A stretch of 64,000 nt of DNA from Erigeron canadensis (Eukaryota > Streptophyta > Magnoliopsida > Asterales > Asteraceae), in the NCBI RefSeq assembly GCF_010389155.1, contig NC_057761.1, positions 47,602,213 to 47,666,212 on the forward strand, in the 5' to 3' direction. Made by a program: the position numbers and the translations under genes. Numbering within the stretch: position 1 is the first letter of the stretch; each line of letters opens with the position of its first letter. This document shows, one piece after another, positions 36,243 to 48,220 of the stretch. The notes beneath the pieces are model-generated. The model made no database searches. It saw only the letters and a program-made list of their open reading frames with translations, and was not told where the DNA came from.

Positions 36243-36895
36243 GGGTGATGGCAACGCCCGCGTGGAACAAGCGTGGAAGCCCCGACCACCCGTGGAACAC
36301 CGCCGCCGACGTTTTTCCACCCACGAGTGGTGGATTTTGGGTGGAAGTTCCACTCGCGTGGAAGGTGAGTGCTTGTGACCGTTGGAGGGGGTAACGTCTA
36401 GATTCCTTGGTTTTTGTTTTTTTTTTTCTATTTTTCTTTTAACTTTTTGTAAGTATAGATATAGATATAAGATATATGTATGTGGCCGTTGTGCAGGGTT
36501 AAAGGAAGAAGATGACCATTATTGACTATTTTCATTTTCAACCCTCAAGTTTGATATTTATTTCCAAACTACCCCAAAATAAATAAATTATAGTTACTAG
36601 GATTATTATTACTTTTATTATTTATTATTTATTATCATTATTTATTATTATTAATTATTCAGATTATTATTTGTAGTTTCTAGCTAGTTAATGTAATTTA
36701 AAATAAAATTTTATTTTTAATGAAATTTAGTTTTAAAATAAAAAGTAAAATTGTAGTGAGTGGTGAGTGAGTGATTCCAATGCCAACAAAATTGGGTGAG
36801 TGGTGAATGAGTGGTAGATTTGAGGTGACATAATATAATTGGTTGTAATTAAGTGGTGAATAAGTGGTGAGTGGTGGGTGGTGATGCCATCACCC
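36243..36895. mobile_element. Harbinger-like MITE (GGGTGATGGCA family)
   Basis: The ends GGGTGATGGCAACGCC and, inverted, GGGTGATGGCATCACC lie between TAA (36240-36242, 36896-36898). 653 bp. The left third is GC-rich with GTGGAAC/CGTGGAA words; the right end repeats GTGGTGAGTGAGTG words. No transposase. Confidence 0.8.
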
Positions 36896-38865
36896 TAAGA
36901 AAACATGCAGCGTGTACGAATGTCAGTGAAGTAATTAGTCAAGTAACTCATGCAATTTGAAAAGAAAGAGTCAGCATATATTATTGTCTATTATATATGC
37001 GATGAATCAGATACTACAAATTAAAAAAAGGTTATGGCAAATATATATTCACCTTTTTTTCTGAACCTAACTAAATATATGTTCTTCTATGAAAGGAACC
37101 TTTCCTACGTTTGTTATTGGACGTCTTTGTATGGAATCCTTATATATATGTCCAATTACATTTGTTAAGCGGGACGAAACTTCCCGGAGTAAATTAGAAA
37201 GAAAAGAAAAAGAAAAAAAGACGAAAGTTTGTCAACTCAAGGGAATAAAACGAAATATAAAAAAATAATGATCTTCTTACCGTTTAAGCTAGGTACAGGT
37301 AACGTTTACATAAATTTTAACCTCAACAAAAGCAGAAGGTCTTTTTCTATTATTTAATTAGATAGAACATGAAAGAAATTTCTACTACTTGAATGCTGCT
37401 ACAAGTCTACAACTACAAAACGCTAAAGTAATTAATATTGAAAAATTGGTGTTGGGCGTGGCTAATTAAAGATTTATGGGAAAATAATAAAATGAAAAAC
37501 TTGAATATAAGTTAAACACATACTGGGGACAACTTGAGTCTTTAGAGATAATTAACGTGCCCAAAACTGATACGAGTATATTTATCTTTTTTCCCTCTGT
37601 TTACTAAGTCTTGTTATTCACTGTGTATCTCTATCAAGACGTTTGCTTGAAGGACGACGTCATTGTGCCCATTTCATCGAATATAAGAGTAAACGTTAAA
37701 GGAGATCGACTAGTCAACTACATGTATCAAAGTCAGTGAAGTAACTCCCGCATTTTAAACATAGCGGGTCAGCATATATCATCGTCTATCATGTGGCGAA
37801 TCAGATACTCGTTATTTCAAATATATATATATATATATTCACCCTTTTTCCGAACCTCAGCTACATATTCTTGTATGAAAGAAACATTTCAAATGTAATG
37901 TTTGTTACGTATTAGATTTCTTTGTATGGAATTGTAATATGTCCATTCACATTTGTGAAATGGGAACGAAGTTTCTTAATATGAAATTTGAATTATAGAG
38001 AAATAAAAAAGTGCCAACTCACGACAGGAATACAACCAAATAAATTGAAATACGAGTAATTCTTTTATAGGTTTAATTAGCTACTAGCAATTAATTAGTT
38101 ATTCTAACTAGTAACTACGGATCGAGTAAGATATATGAGCTAGCCTACACTAGTACAGATTTCGCAGATAGAGACCTCTTAAATGAATAATAGAGACCGT
38201 TTAAACAACTGGTCTCTATGGCTACTGGTCTCTGCCATAGAGACCGGTTAACAACCGGTCTCTATTCTTACAATAAAGACCAGTGTCTTTGAAACAGAAT
38301 GGTCTCTATTCTTCTTTCCCGCTTGTATAATTTGTTTCCCGCCATCAACATAAATGGTCTCTATTATATTTTTGATATACCTGTTTATTTTTAATAAAAT
38401 GGTCTCTATTCAACTTTATTAAAAAAAAAAAAAACCTGATCTCACTGTAAAACCTGCTGCTATTTACAATTCAGCTAACTATTCATTTTCACAAACCTGC
38501 TGTTTCCAATTCATCTTTACAATACCAAACCAAATACAAAATACATATATGTTGCTCAACATGTCTGCCGCTATGCAATACAAAATCAAAACCATATACA
38601 AACTTGTTGCTCAACATTTAAATCCCAAAACCTAGCTTCTTGTTCAATTATCAAATACCAAATCCAAACTTCATACTAGATAACCAAATTCAATTCCAAA
38701 CTACTTGCTACTCAAAACATCAAATTCAAACCACTAGTACCTAATGCTTAATCCAACTACTACACTTTATCAAATACTACATAGCTTACTAAACATATTA
38801 CAAAAGCCAAAGAAAGTTAGAGTTCCTACCAAGTCATGAAATTCTAAGAATAAACAGTCCATACT

Positions 38866-41800
38866 TTAGTCTTCATTAGGAACTGGAAATGCATTTGCCC
38901 AAAAGAGAACTATATCATCTAACTCCGAGTGCTCATACGGTCTTGTATTATTCCAAGGTATCTACAAATATATGTGTATATAAATAAGTTTAACATTATT
39001 ACTTATATATAAGAAAACTAAATGGAAGAACCAACTTGAATGATAACATACATATGAAATTACTTACAATAGACGGAAATGCATATTGTTGAATTTTCAC
39101 AAAATCATAAATCCACCGCATCACGTAGTAACCGCATTCCCAATTTAACTCTTGTTGTGGGACCTAAATACTAATAACAGTTATATACTCGTATATAATA
39201 AACATCCAACATACAAACGTGTGCACATTATTCTATACTAAAAACTAACTCATAATTCACAAGTAAACATGCACATTATCCCATACAAGGTAATTATAAA
39301 CTTCCAGCACATTGTTTTCTCATACCAAAAGTGATTATAAACTTCCAGCAAATTGTTGAATATCATACTCCCATGTCATGTAATTAACTCAAAAAAAATA
39401 ATAATAATAGCAAAATAATGTATTTGACCGCATGTCTTAATCAAAACTCACACATGGATTTATAAGATGATATGGATTCACATAAGTCTCCATTTATTTT
39501 GTTTGAAACTTTAATTTAACTAGCCTATGAATGTGTTACCAGTTTAAAGTTCAACTTTTACCAGCAGCAAAGCGCGGGACAACATTGTAGTGTATTTTTA
39601 AAACCTAACCATCTATACCTAATACTACTATATAAAAGATAAAAATTTACCTTGGGAGAGTTCCAACGAAAACCGGGAAGAATCCTAAAATAATATTAAA
39701 AAATATTGCCTAGTTAATACTTTGTCAAACAAACAATTCTAAGCTATATAAAAATGTAACACAAAATCTTACGATTCCACAAGACTTGATAAACGGTAGT
39801 TATCCTTGGTCTTTCTGATACATATGGAGTCTAACATATACCCTGTTAAATCATTGGGACGCAATATGAAAAACGACCAATGTCTCCTAATAATGTAATT
39901 ATGTGTTAATTAGTATACACAAAAATAACATTATGCATATACAATATGGAGTATAATATAATACATACCCTTGATGATATGGCAGTAAATAATTTTGTAC
40001 ATTAGGTTTGGAAAACACTTCTCTTAAATGATTTTGAACCCTCGTTGGCTGCTTTTGACACATTAAGCCATTCACCCCAAACGGGTTCAAAAAAACACAT
40101 CCACTTAGATCCAACTCTGTATCAACAGTGTTATGTAAACCCCTGAATAAAACAAGACAATGTATTATAATGCAAACTAATATCGACAAAATATAATCAT
40201 ATTGATAGTAATAAGCTAAGACATATTATTGTACTTACAATACAAAGAGTGCTAAAATTGTCATTTCAAGTTCCTGTTTCGTGAGCAACGCCATAACCTC
40301 CATAGGAGTGACATTTATGGACAAAGAGGTATCTGATGAAAAAGTCTCGGGTGGAATATCATGTGATATCGCAAGTTCAGGACAGCTTCTGTTCATCCAC
40401 TTGGAATAGTAATCTTGAATAAATGGTGGTCTGATCATAATTCTTGTACTATAGTTGTCCAACTGACTTTCTTGATCAAGATTATACGTTGTCGATGGAC
40501 CAGATGATGGCTATTAACAAGTATTATTAGTTATAAATTACTACTATATAATTTCATACATAATATATAAAGTATAAGGTTACTGTATTTACCGATGCAT
40601 CACAAGCAGTCCTCTTTGTTGGTATTCTTGAAGTGGATTATTTGGAGGAAGAAGGTCGAACGTCTCCTTGGTTAGATGCCTATTTACAAGAACCATTGAT
40701 TACATAACTAGGTAAAATATTAATACAATGTGACATAAGTAGTACCTGGAATATAGAAATACGGTTTTTGGGCCACTGAATGAAGCTGCCAATGGCGTCC
40801 TGAAGCTTGAAAAGTTCATCAGTAGGCACCGGTAAAATAAAGGATTGATAGTCCTGATCAACATGGTCAACCTGCACCTTCACATACCCGTCCAATATCC
40901 GTGAACCATGTAATATATCTGATCCCTGACCAATACATAAGACGACTTGTGCACAAATGAGATCTGTAGTAATTACATGAGGGACCAACAAGTGAAACTT
41001 TTTGCGTTCCTATAAAACATTTAGCATGTAAGTATATTTGGTGTAACTAGATAGTTCATTTCAATGTAACTATGTAAGTACCCGTGTATCATTGGTGCCA
41101 AACGTTAGAGACCCGCAGCTTCTCATAATAACACTGCCAGGTCCTTCAGGCGTACTCATACCAGCAACAACCCCCTCAACCTTCTCAAGTCTCTCTGACA
41201 TACTAGCAATAGTTTCATTAATTATTTGTTCCTTTGTCATCCTGTTTCGAGTTTCTTTATAATTTGTTATTCCTTCCCTAATACCAACTATGTACCCAAC
41301 CCCTCTAGTACGACCACCGTGCTCCGGGCCTATAGCATGCCATAATAAGTCCTTTCCGGGTGGAAGATTTAACTGACCCGCTTCCAACTTCAGTTCTAAT
41401 TCAACCTAAAAAAATAAACAAAATAATGGTTGGTTAATATGAGGTAATTAGCCATAACAATCTGGTATTATTATAAACTCGTAATTAGCTATAACGGGTT
41501 GAGATTCTTACCAACCGCTCAAAAGTCTCAGAGACAGGAATAGGTAAGTAGCCGCCTTTTTTATTTTTTATTTTTATCTTTTACAACTCTCGCCAAAAGA
41601 TAACGACGAGCTCGTGGGTCGTACAACTTATGAATATCTGCTACAAGACCTGGTTTCGCGGCTTCTGTTTCCCAACCCTTATCATTACCTCGATAGCCCA
41701 ACCGACCTAAGTGCGTCTCAATCTCTCTCTTACGGGAATTTTCTCGTCCTTTTTCACGTTCCAGCTTGATATACAAATAAAAATTAAGATTAGAAATCTT

Positions 41801-42972
41801 AAAACATAATAATATAAAATAAAAATGCATAATACACAAGTTTACCCGTCTTTCATCAGCAGCTTCAATCTCTACAAATGTCTCCCAATCAGATTTATCT
41901 ATGAATTTGTACATAGAAAAAGGACTTTTACCAAGGTCCATAAACTCGTTCCGAAGTCTCGTTTTGAATCTTTTGAATGCCATGCTACATTGTTTCATAA
42001 TTTTCTTTTGCTTTTCAGGGTCATCAGAAAGGTTATAGTCCCGTCTAATTTCATGCCACAATCGATCTTTGTCCTCTTTTGGTACAGTGCGCCAATCTTT
42101 GTACTTGATGTTAATATGGTTTCGTGTAGATATGCCAACTTGAGTTGAAAAGTCGGGAATGACTTTCCAGAAGGTAGTGAAAACTCGTTAAACTCAATAT
42201 TCCTTGGGGAATCCTCCTTGAGCTTCGTATTGATGCCTCTGGTTTTCCTAGGTGGTGATGATGGTTCTTCTTCTTCTTCCATTTCTTCATCAAATTCTTC
42301 TCCGGAAGAAGTCTACAACAGGGACAAATTTCCATAAGCATAAATGAAAAGTTAAGTCTAAAATTAAATTATTAAAAGTCTAAAACTACATATTAATAAT
42401 CATGTACTATAGATATATATTACATTTGATATATATTTCATTTGTAATATACACATATATTTCATTTGTAATCAAATAGTGTTTGATAATGAAAATGAAT
42501 ACCTGATTGCATCTGATGTCTTCCTTCTTACCAAATTCGCCATCGCCATTTTTATTTTTATTTTTTAAATCAAGGTTTTGTTTTTATTATGTATCGAATT
42601 TAAGATGAAAGTGTGTTGATGCTGTATTATTGATTGTTATTATTATAGAATTAAAATTAAGCAGAAAAGGAACAGCTAAAATGATATACAAAACATTATT
42701 ATTGACTCTTTTTTTATTTCATTGTAGCATATAGTAAGAATTAAGGAAAGCTATTTGATTATATTTATATCTATAAGCATACATATAAAAAAGCCCTAAC
42801 TGTAGCACATAAAGAATCAGTAATAAAAATAAAGAAAACAATATTAACAATATTTACCATTTTTGTGACGGGTTAACTCTGATGTGGCCGGTGGTGGTTC
42901 ACTTTGATGTGGCGGCGGTGGTACACTCTGATGCGGCGGCGGTGGTTTAGTCTGATTGGGCGGCAGTGGTGG
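38866..42972 (-). pseudogene. TNPA-type gene with C-terminal Ulp1-like protease, many exons, broken
   Basis: Read on the minus strand: a Pro-rich exon (about 42972-42868, PPPPHQSxPPPP repeats); an acidic exon; a Transposase_24-type region (about 42312-41855: YKDWRTVPKEDKDRLWHEI, then MKQCSMAFKRFKTRLRNEF); a basic segment (41779-41560); a helical segment (41405-41080: GYIVGIREG); a mid-domain (40991-40740); then a C48/Ulp1-like domain. The protease triad is visible: His in HWSFF (39880-39882), Asp in MLDSI (39829-39831), Cys in NWECGYYVMRW (39134-39136). The stop is at 38868-38866. Breaks: one base lost near 42163-42168 (SGK/VIPDF), a frame change in an A-run near 41560, and no in-frame ATG in the first exon (a stop at 42975-42973). 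Exon limits are from consensus splice sites. Family role: binding of subterminal repeats and helping excision; the protease role is unknown. Confidence 0.75.
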
Positions 42973-43311
42973 TTAGCTTTGGTGTTGGGCGGCTAGGATG
43001 AATGTAGGTGGTGGTGGAGGAATTGATTGTGTTAGGGTTTTGGTGGAGAGAGTAACTGATATCAATTTTTTGGAAAAAATCAATGTGTTTTGGGTTGGTA
43101 GAGGGAATGGAGCGGTCTAATGAAATTTTAGGGAAATCTAAATTTTTTTAGCAGCCGAATAAAATTTTTAGCGGTATAATGAAATTTTGAGAGATCTTTT
43201 ATTTTTGGCTGTTTAAAATTAAACGGAAATATATAAAATACATAAAAACATAACAATTCTCAAATTAAGGATAAAATAAATAAGTTTTTCGAAATCTCTA
43301 ATAAAAACCAA

Positions 43312-43571
43312 TAATTAAGTTTTACAAAACATCACTAATAAAACATAATGCATAACTCAAATACAAAAACCAATAATACATCCATCGGAACATCTGACAA
43401 TAATTAAGTTTTACAAAACATCACTAATAAAACATAATGCATAACTCAAATACAAAAACCAATAATACATCGGAACATCTGATACTAATTAAGTTTTACA
43501 AAACATCACTAATAAAACATAAAGCATAACTCAAAATACAAAAACCAATAATACATCAGAACATCTGACAT
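43312..43571. repeat. Three-copy tandem repeat, about 85-89 bp unit
   Basis: Copies begin at about 43312, 43401 and 43486 with TAATTAAGTTTTACAAAACA and end with CGGAACATCTGACA or a near variant. They lie between the TNPD stop and the TNPA start, inside the CACTA element. Confidence 0.85.
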
Positions 43572-43682
43572 TTCTTTGTTGTATTTTCCTGAAAAAGAAA
43601 ACAAAAACGATGTGTTAATATTTAATTGAGTTGTTACAATTAAATAATGAACCAAATAATTACATTTGAAAAAAATATACCT

Positions 43683-46600
43683 TCATGAAGCGCGAGGTAT
43701 ATTAGTCCATACACCTTTCGTGTGGTCCGACCTTAAGTAAATAGCGTTGTCAATAACATCGTCCGTTGATAAAATATTAGCCATGGAAAATGGAGGTAGC
43801 TCATCAAATTGATCATATTCTTCCTCGTCTACAACATTCTCAACACCAAGTATGCATCGTTTCCCATGTAGGACGATGTGTCGTCTTGAATTAGTCGGGT
43901 CCTCAACAAAGAAGACTTGGGTGGCCAATCTAGCTAAAAAAAACGGTTCTGATGCATAGCCATTTGTAGATAGGTCAACAAAAGTGAAACCGTATTCTCT
44001 ATCAACGTTAACACCTCTTCTATTTTCCACCCATTTACACTTAAAGAGCGGTATCTTGAAAGCATGATAATCAAGTTCCACGATTTCTTCAATAGTACCA
44101 TAATAAGAATTCTTTGCGACAGACTCTCTCGTGGAAAAAGTTGTGGTTGTGGCTATTACCGTTACCACACTGTTTTGCATTGTACTTTTTGCATCTTGTT
44201 GTTTGGTGTAAAATGTGTAACCATTGATGTCATAAGCTTGGTATTTCAACACACATTGTTTTGGACCAAAAGCCAACCTTTTCACTTGTTCATCTACAAA
44301 CTCTTCATTCTCTACCTTAGCTTGCAACCATGACGCGAAGGTATTGTAGTGTTGTGCATCCAACCATGAATCTCTCTTCGACCTATTATTACTTTTTAAA
44401 AATGCTTTGTGTTCATTAACATATTCACCAATACATGTCATGTGTTGTAGAACTGTAAAATGTGCCCGATGCATATAATCTTGTGGCGGGAATTCCTCCT
44501 TCTTTCCAATTGTACCAACCCCTCCAAGTCTACCCTCATGTCGACCCACCGGGACCCCGATACTTTTTAAACCTTCGAAATAGTCGATACAAAATTCAAT
44601 AACCTCCTCTGAAGCATATCCCTCAACAATACTGCCTTCTGGTCGATATCTATTCCTTACATATCCTTTTAAGAAACCCATGTATCTCTCAAATGGATAC
44701 ATGTATCGTAGGAATACCGGTCCACAAATCTTAATTTCATATACAATATGGGAGATCAGGTGAACCATGATATCGAAAAAAGAAGGCGGAAAATACATCT
44801 CAAGTTGACAAAGAGTCAAGATGATTTCACTTTGCCATGAATCCAACACTTCGGGGTCAATAACTTTAGAATTGATATTATCAAAAAACATACACAACTT
44901 TGTTATTGTGTGTCGAACGCGATCTGGAAGTAACCCACGAATTGCAACCGGAATCATTTGTGTCATCAAAACATGACAATCATGGGATTTCATTCCCTTC
45001 AATTTCATGTCATCTAGTTTTACCAGTCTCTTGATGTTGGCAAAATACCCTGATGGAACCTTAATACCATGCAAGCTATTGCAAAAAGAGGTTTTCTCAG
45101 CCTTAGACATGTTATAGCAAGCAGGTGGCAAATAAGTTCGACTACCATCATTATTTTCTTGTGGAGCAAGCTCTCTTCGAATTCCCATATGGACCAGGTC
45201 TTTTCGAGCATTAATACCATCTCTTGATTTTCCAGGAATGTTTAACAATAAGCCAATCAAACTTTCACAGACATTTTTCTCAATATGCATAACATCAATA
45301 CAGTGTCGAACCTGCAAATCCTTCCAATAAGGTAAATCCCAAAAAATGGACTTCTTTTTCCAAAGGCTTTTTGACTTTCCTCTTTTCCTTTTCTTACCAA
45401 AAGCACTGTCAAAGTTTTCAACCCGAGAGAATGCTGTAGCTCCATTCAATGGTGCTCTCAAAGTATTGGGCTCAGGTTCATCGTCAAACAAACTAGACAT
45501 GTTACGGTATGAGCGTCCCAATGAAAGCGATCTCCGATGGCCCATATAGACTGTTTTCTTACAATGTTTTAACCATCTCGAACATGTATTATCTTCACAA
45601 TGGGGACATGCCATAGCCCCTTTAGTACCACATCCTGACAAATTTGCGTATGCTGGAAAATCACTAATAGTGCAAAAAAGCATGGCCCGTAACTGAAAAT
45701 TCTTATTCATGTATCCATCAAACACTTCAACGCCCTCATTCCACAATGTCTTTAAGTCGTCAATTAACGGAGCCAAATACACATCTAGTTCATTCCCAGG
45801 TTGTTTTGGACCTTCTATTAACAAAGACATCATGATGAATTTTCGTTTCATGCATAACCAAGGGGGGAGATTGTATATGCATAGGAGTACCGGCTAGGTG
45901 CTATGTTGACTACTCATGTCTCCAAACGGATTAATCCCGTCTGAACTAAGACCAAAACGGATATTTCTAATTTCAGATTCAAATTCAGGATATTTGTCAT
46001 TAATATGCCTCAATTGGGGAGAATCAACTACGTGTCTTATCATTCCATCCTTTTTACGCTCATCCTCGTGCCACCTTAACAACTTTGCATGTTTGGCATT
46101 AGCAAATAACCGTTTTAGTCTTGGTATGATAGGCAAATACCACAAAACTTTAGCAGGGGGGCCATTCTTTGTGACATCGTCGTTAAGATTGGTTTATTTG
46201 TTTCGCTTATACCATGATGCACCACATTTTTTGCATTTGTGCAAATCTTTGTTTTGCGTTTCTATACAACATACAATGTTTTGGACATGCATGTATTCTT
46301 TTTTTTTTCAACCCCATCGGACAAATCAACTTTTTGCAACGGTGTGTTGTTTCAGGCAACTTATTGTCTTCAGGGAGCAAGTCATGCATGAACTCCAAAA
46401 GCTTTGTAAAACCTGTATCACTCCATCAATAATTTGCTTTTAAGTTTAACAATTCCGTCACAACAGAAAGCTTGGAATATTTACAACCACTATACAATTT
46501 TGTTTTTGAATCGGCTAACAGTTGTTGGAATTCATCATGATCATGTTCATCAATATCACCCTCCACATCATAAAACATATTATCTATATTTTCACAATTG

Positions 46601-46953
46601 TCATTATCACCATTGTCATTATTACCATTGTCATTATCATACAAATCATTGTTTTCATCACTATTAGCCCGATTAAATAAAGAAACACTAGAACTTTCGC
46701 CAACAATTTTTTCTCCATGCATATACCAACAAACATAGTCTCTCATAAACCCATTACCTATTATATGTGCACTAACTTGCATAGGATCATGAAACCACAT
46801 TGAATTTTGATAAATTTTACAAGGACAACAAATTTTTTCTTTATCATTGTTCTTTCGATTTTCCTCAGCAACTTTCATAAATTCAGCCAATCCGTCATCA
46901 AATTCTTCAGAATACCTAGTTATCTCGTACATCCATCTATGCCTACGCTCCAT
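43683..46953 (-). pseudogene. TNPD/TNP2-type CACTA transposase, broken
   Basis: On the minus strand, from an ATG after a likely acceptor (46953): a Transpos_assoc domain (MERRHRWMY, CCPCKIY, MRDYVCWYMHGE), a second part (LLPEDNKLPETT, KKLICPMGL, HACPKHCMLYR), then the transposase_21 core, and, intact from 45851 to 43683 (722 residues), the rest: FPAYANLSGCGTKG, HCIDVMHIEKNVCESLIGLL, then DUF4218-like (MKSHDCHVLMTQMIPVAIRG, PFERYMGFLKGYVRNRYRPE) and DUF4216-like (YGTIEEIVELDY, VDREYGFTFVDL) domains. Breaks: TGA at 46428-46426, a frameshift near 46230-46260, TAA at 46196-46194 and TAG at 45896-45894. The family is certain; function in this copy is very unlikely. It catalyses cut-and-paste movement in intact relatives. 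Confidence 0.9.
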
Positions 46954-47029
46954 CTGAATAAATATAGAGTACATGTTTTAATAAAATGCATGTATGATAT
47001 GATACGTAGAACGTAAGGTTTGGTTATTG

Positions 47030-47262
47030 TAGGTGGTCAATCCTAACCCGCTTTTTGAATACTTTGTCTCATATGTGAATGACATGTTAATGAATTGAGT
47101 GTTAAAGGAAAAATCGGCAGCATTTCCCCTTAACTCCTCAAGTAAGTGTATAAAACACAAACCCGTAGGAGTAAAGGGAAATGGTGTCGATTTTTCCTTA
47201 AACACACAATTCGCTAACACATCATTCACATCCTAAATGAGACAAAGTATTCAAAAAGCAAT
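47030..47262. repeat. Foldback in the leader of the CACTA transposase gene
   Basis: Arms of about 100 bp (47034-47142 and 47163-47262) pair closely: CCGCTTTTTGAATACTTTGT with its inverse, and TAAAGGAAAAATCGGCAGCA with its near inverse. The loop is AAGTAAGTGTATAAAACACA. It lies just upstream of the transposase start and could be a nested MITE or a transcript hairpin. A (TA)n run follows at 47557-47599. Confidence 0.75.
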
Positions 47263-47543
47263 CCTAAACGGGGACTATCCGAAGTTAACCTCTAGTAGGT
47301 TAATTTCGGACGGGTATAAACCTAGAGGCATATGGTTTGGACCCTATACTACATGAATGCATGCCATGACACATAAACTAATTATTGTGAATAAGTTAGT
47401 CGAAAGTTCTATATATAAATGTGAAAATATACCTCCTTCGTATATGTTACCGAATCCACAAGCTAAATACCGCAACAATCCTTAGATTAGCCTATATATA
47501 CACAAAAACAACATAATAATAAATTGATCTAATATATATATAC

Positions 47544-47603
<60 letters not shown>

Positions 47604-48220
47604 ATTGTTCAAAATTTAAATACAAAATTGATAAAACAAAAACCTATATAAATTAAATGCAAAGATATTTAATGTGAAATAGACATACCTTTCATTCATT
47701 TGTCAACCAATTTATAAGATTTATATAAATTTGTTTATGATTGAAATTTGATAATGATGATATGCTTGATTAGTATTAAATGTAAAAGTTTGAAATTTTT
47801 TGAGAGAATGTTGGTAACAGATCGTGTGGAAAAAAGGCTCTGCTGAAAGTAGTATATTAGACAAATAGAGACCACTTAGTTATAAATATACAGGTCTGTA
47901 ACCATTTTTTCCCACAAATAGAAAAAAAGACGTTGCCGAGCTAGACTAGGGGTTGGTGGTTGCATTTAATTCCATGAATAGAGACTATTTATTTAAAAAA
48001 GAGATGGTCTGTAAAATTTCAAACTTTAGAGGTCACTTTTATTATATTGAACCAATTAATTTAAAAACTGGGTTGTTAACTCAACCAGTCTTTATAATCT
48101 GACCTGTTTGGGTTCATGTATATAGACCAGTTACACAAGTTTAAAGACCACATAGGTAAAAAATAACTGGTCTCTAAATAATTAACCGGTCTCTATTTCC
48201 AAAAATTTGTAGTAATGCTA

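Larger units (their letters stand above)
35852..38000. repeat. Local direct duplication, left copy split by two MITEs
   Basis: Left copy: 35852-35864, then 36220-36242, then 36896 to about 37190. Right copy: about 37672-37990. Shared words include TTTCATCGAATATAA, GTCAGTGAAGTAA, GTCAGCATATAT, GAATCAGATACT and TTTGTATGGAAT in the same order. Two MITEs lie in the left copy only, so the right copy serves as a related empty site. Function unknown; no frame is conserved. Confidence 0.75.
38148..48217 (-). mobile_element. CACTA (En/Spm) transposon, 10.07 kb, decayed
   Basis: The left end CACTAGTACAGATTT and the inverted right end CATTACTACAAATTT continue into a shared ATAGAGACC. A perfect 3-bp duplication CTA flanks it (38145-38147, 48218-48220). 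Both subterminal zones are filled with GGTCTCTAT/ATAGAGACC words in both orientations (38183-38410, 47865-48200), as expected for TNPA binding sites. Both internal genes are on the minus strand: a TNPD-type transposase (43683-46953) and a TNPA/Ulp1-type gene (38866-42972). Both are broken, so the copy is immobile by itself but could be moved in trans. Confidence 0.9.

Noticed and set aside
43312..43571. CRISPR-like spaced repeat
   Set aside because: The units are contiguous tandem copies of 85-89 bp without unique spacers, inside a plant transposon.
46434..46667. Plus-strand His-rich frame
   Set aside because: It is the complement of the acidic Asp/Asn-rich stretch of the CACTA transposase N-terminus; composition alone explains it.
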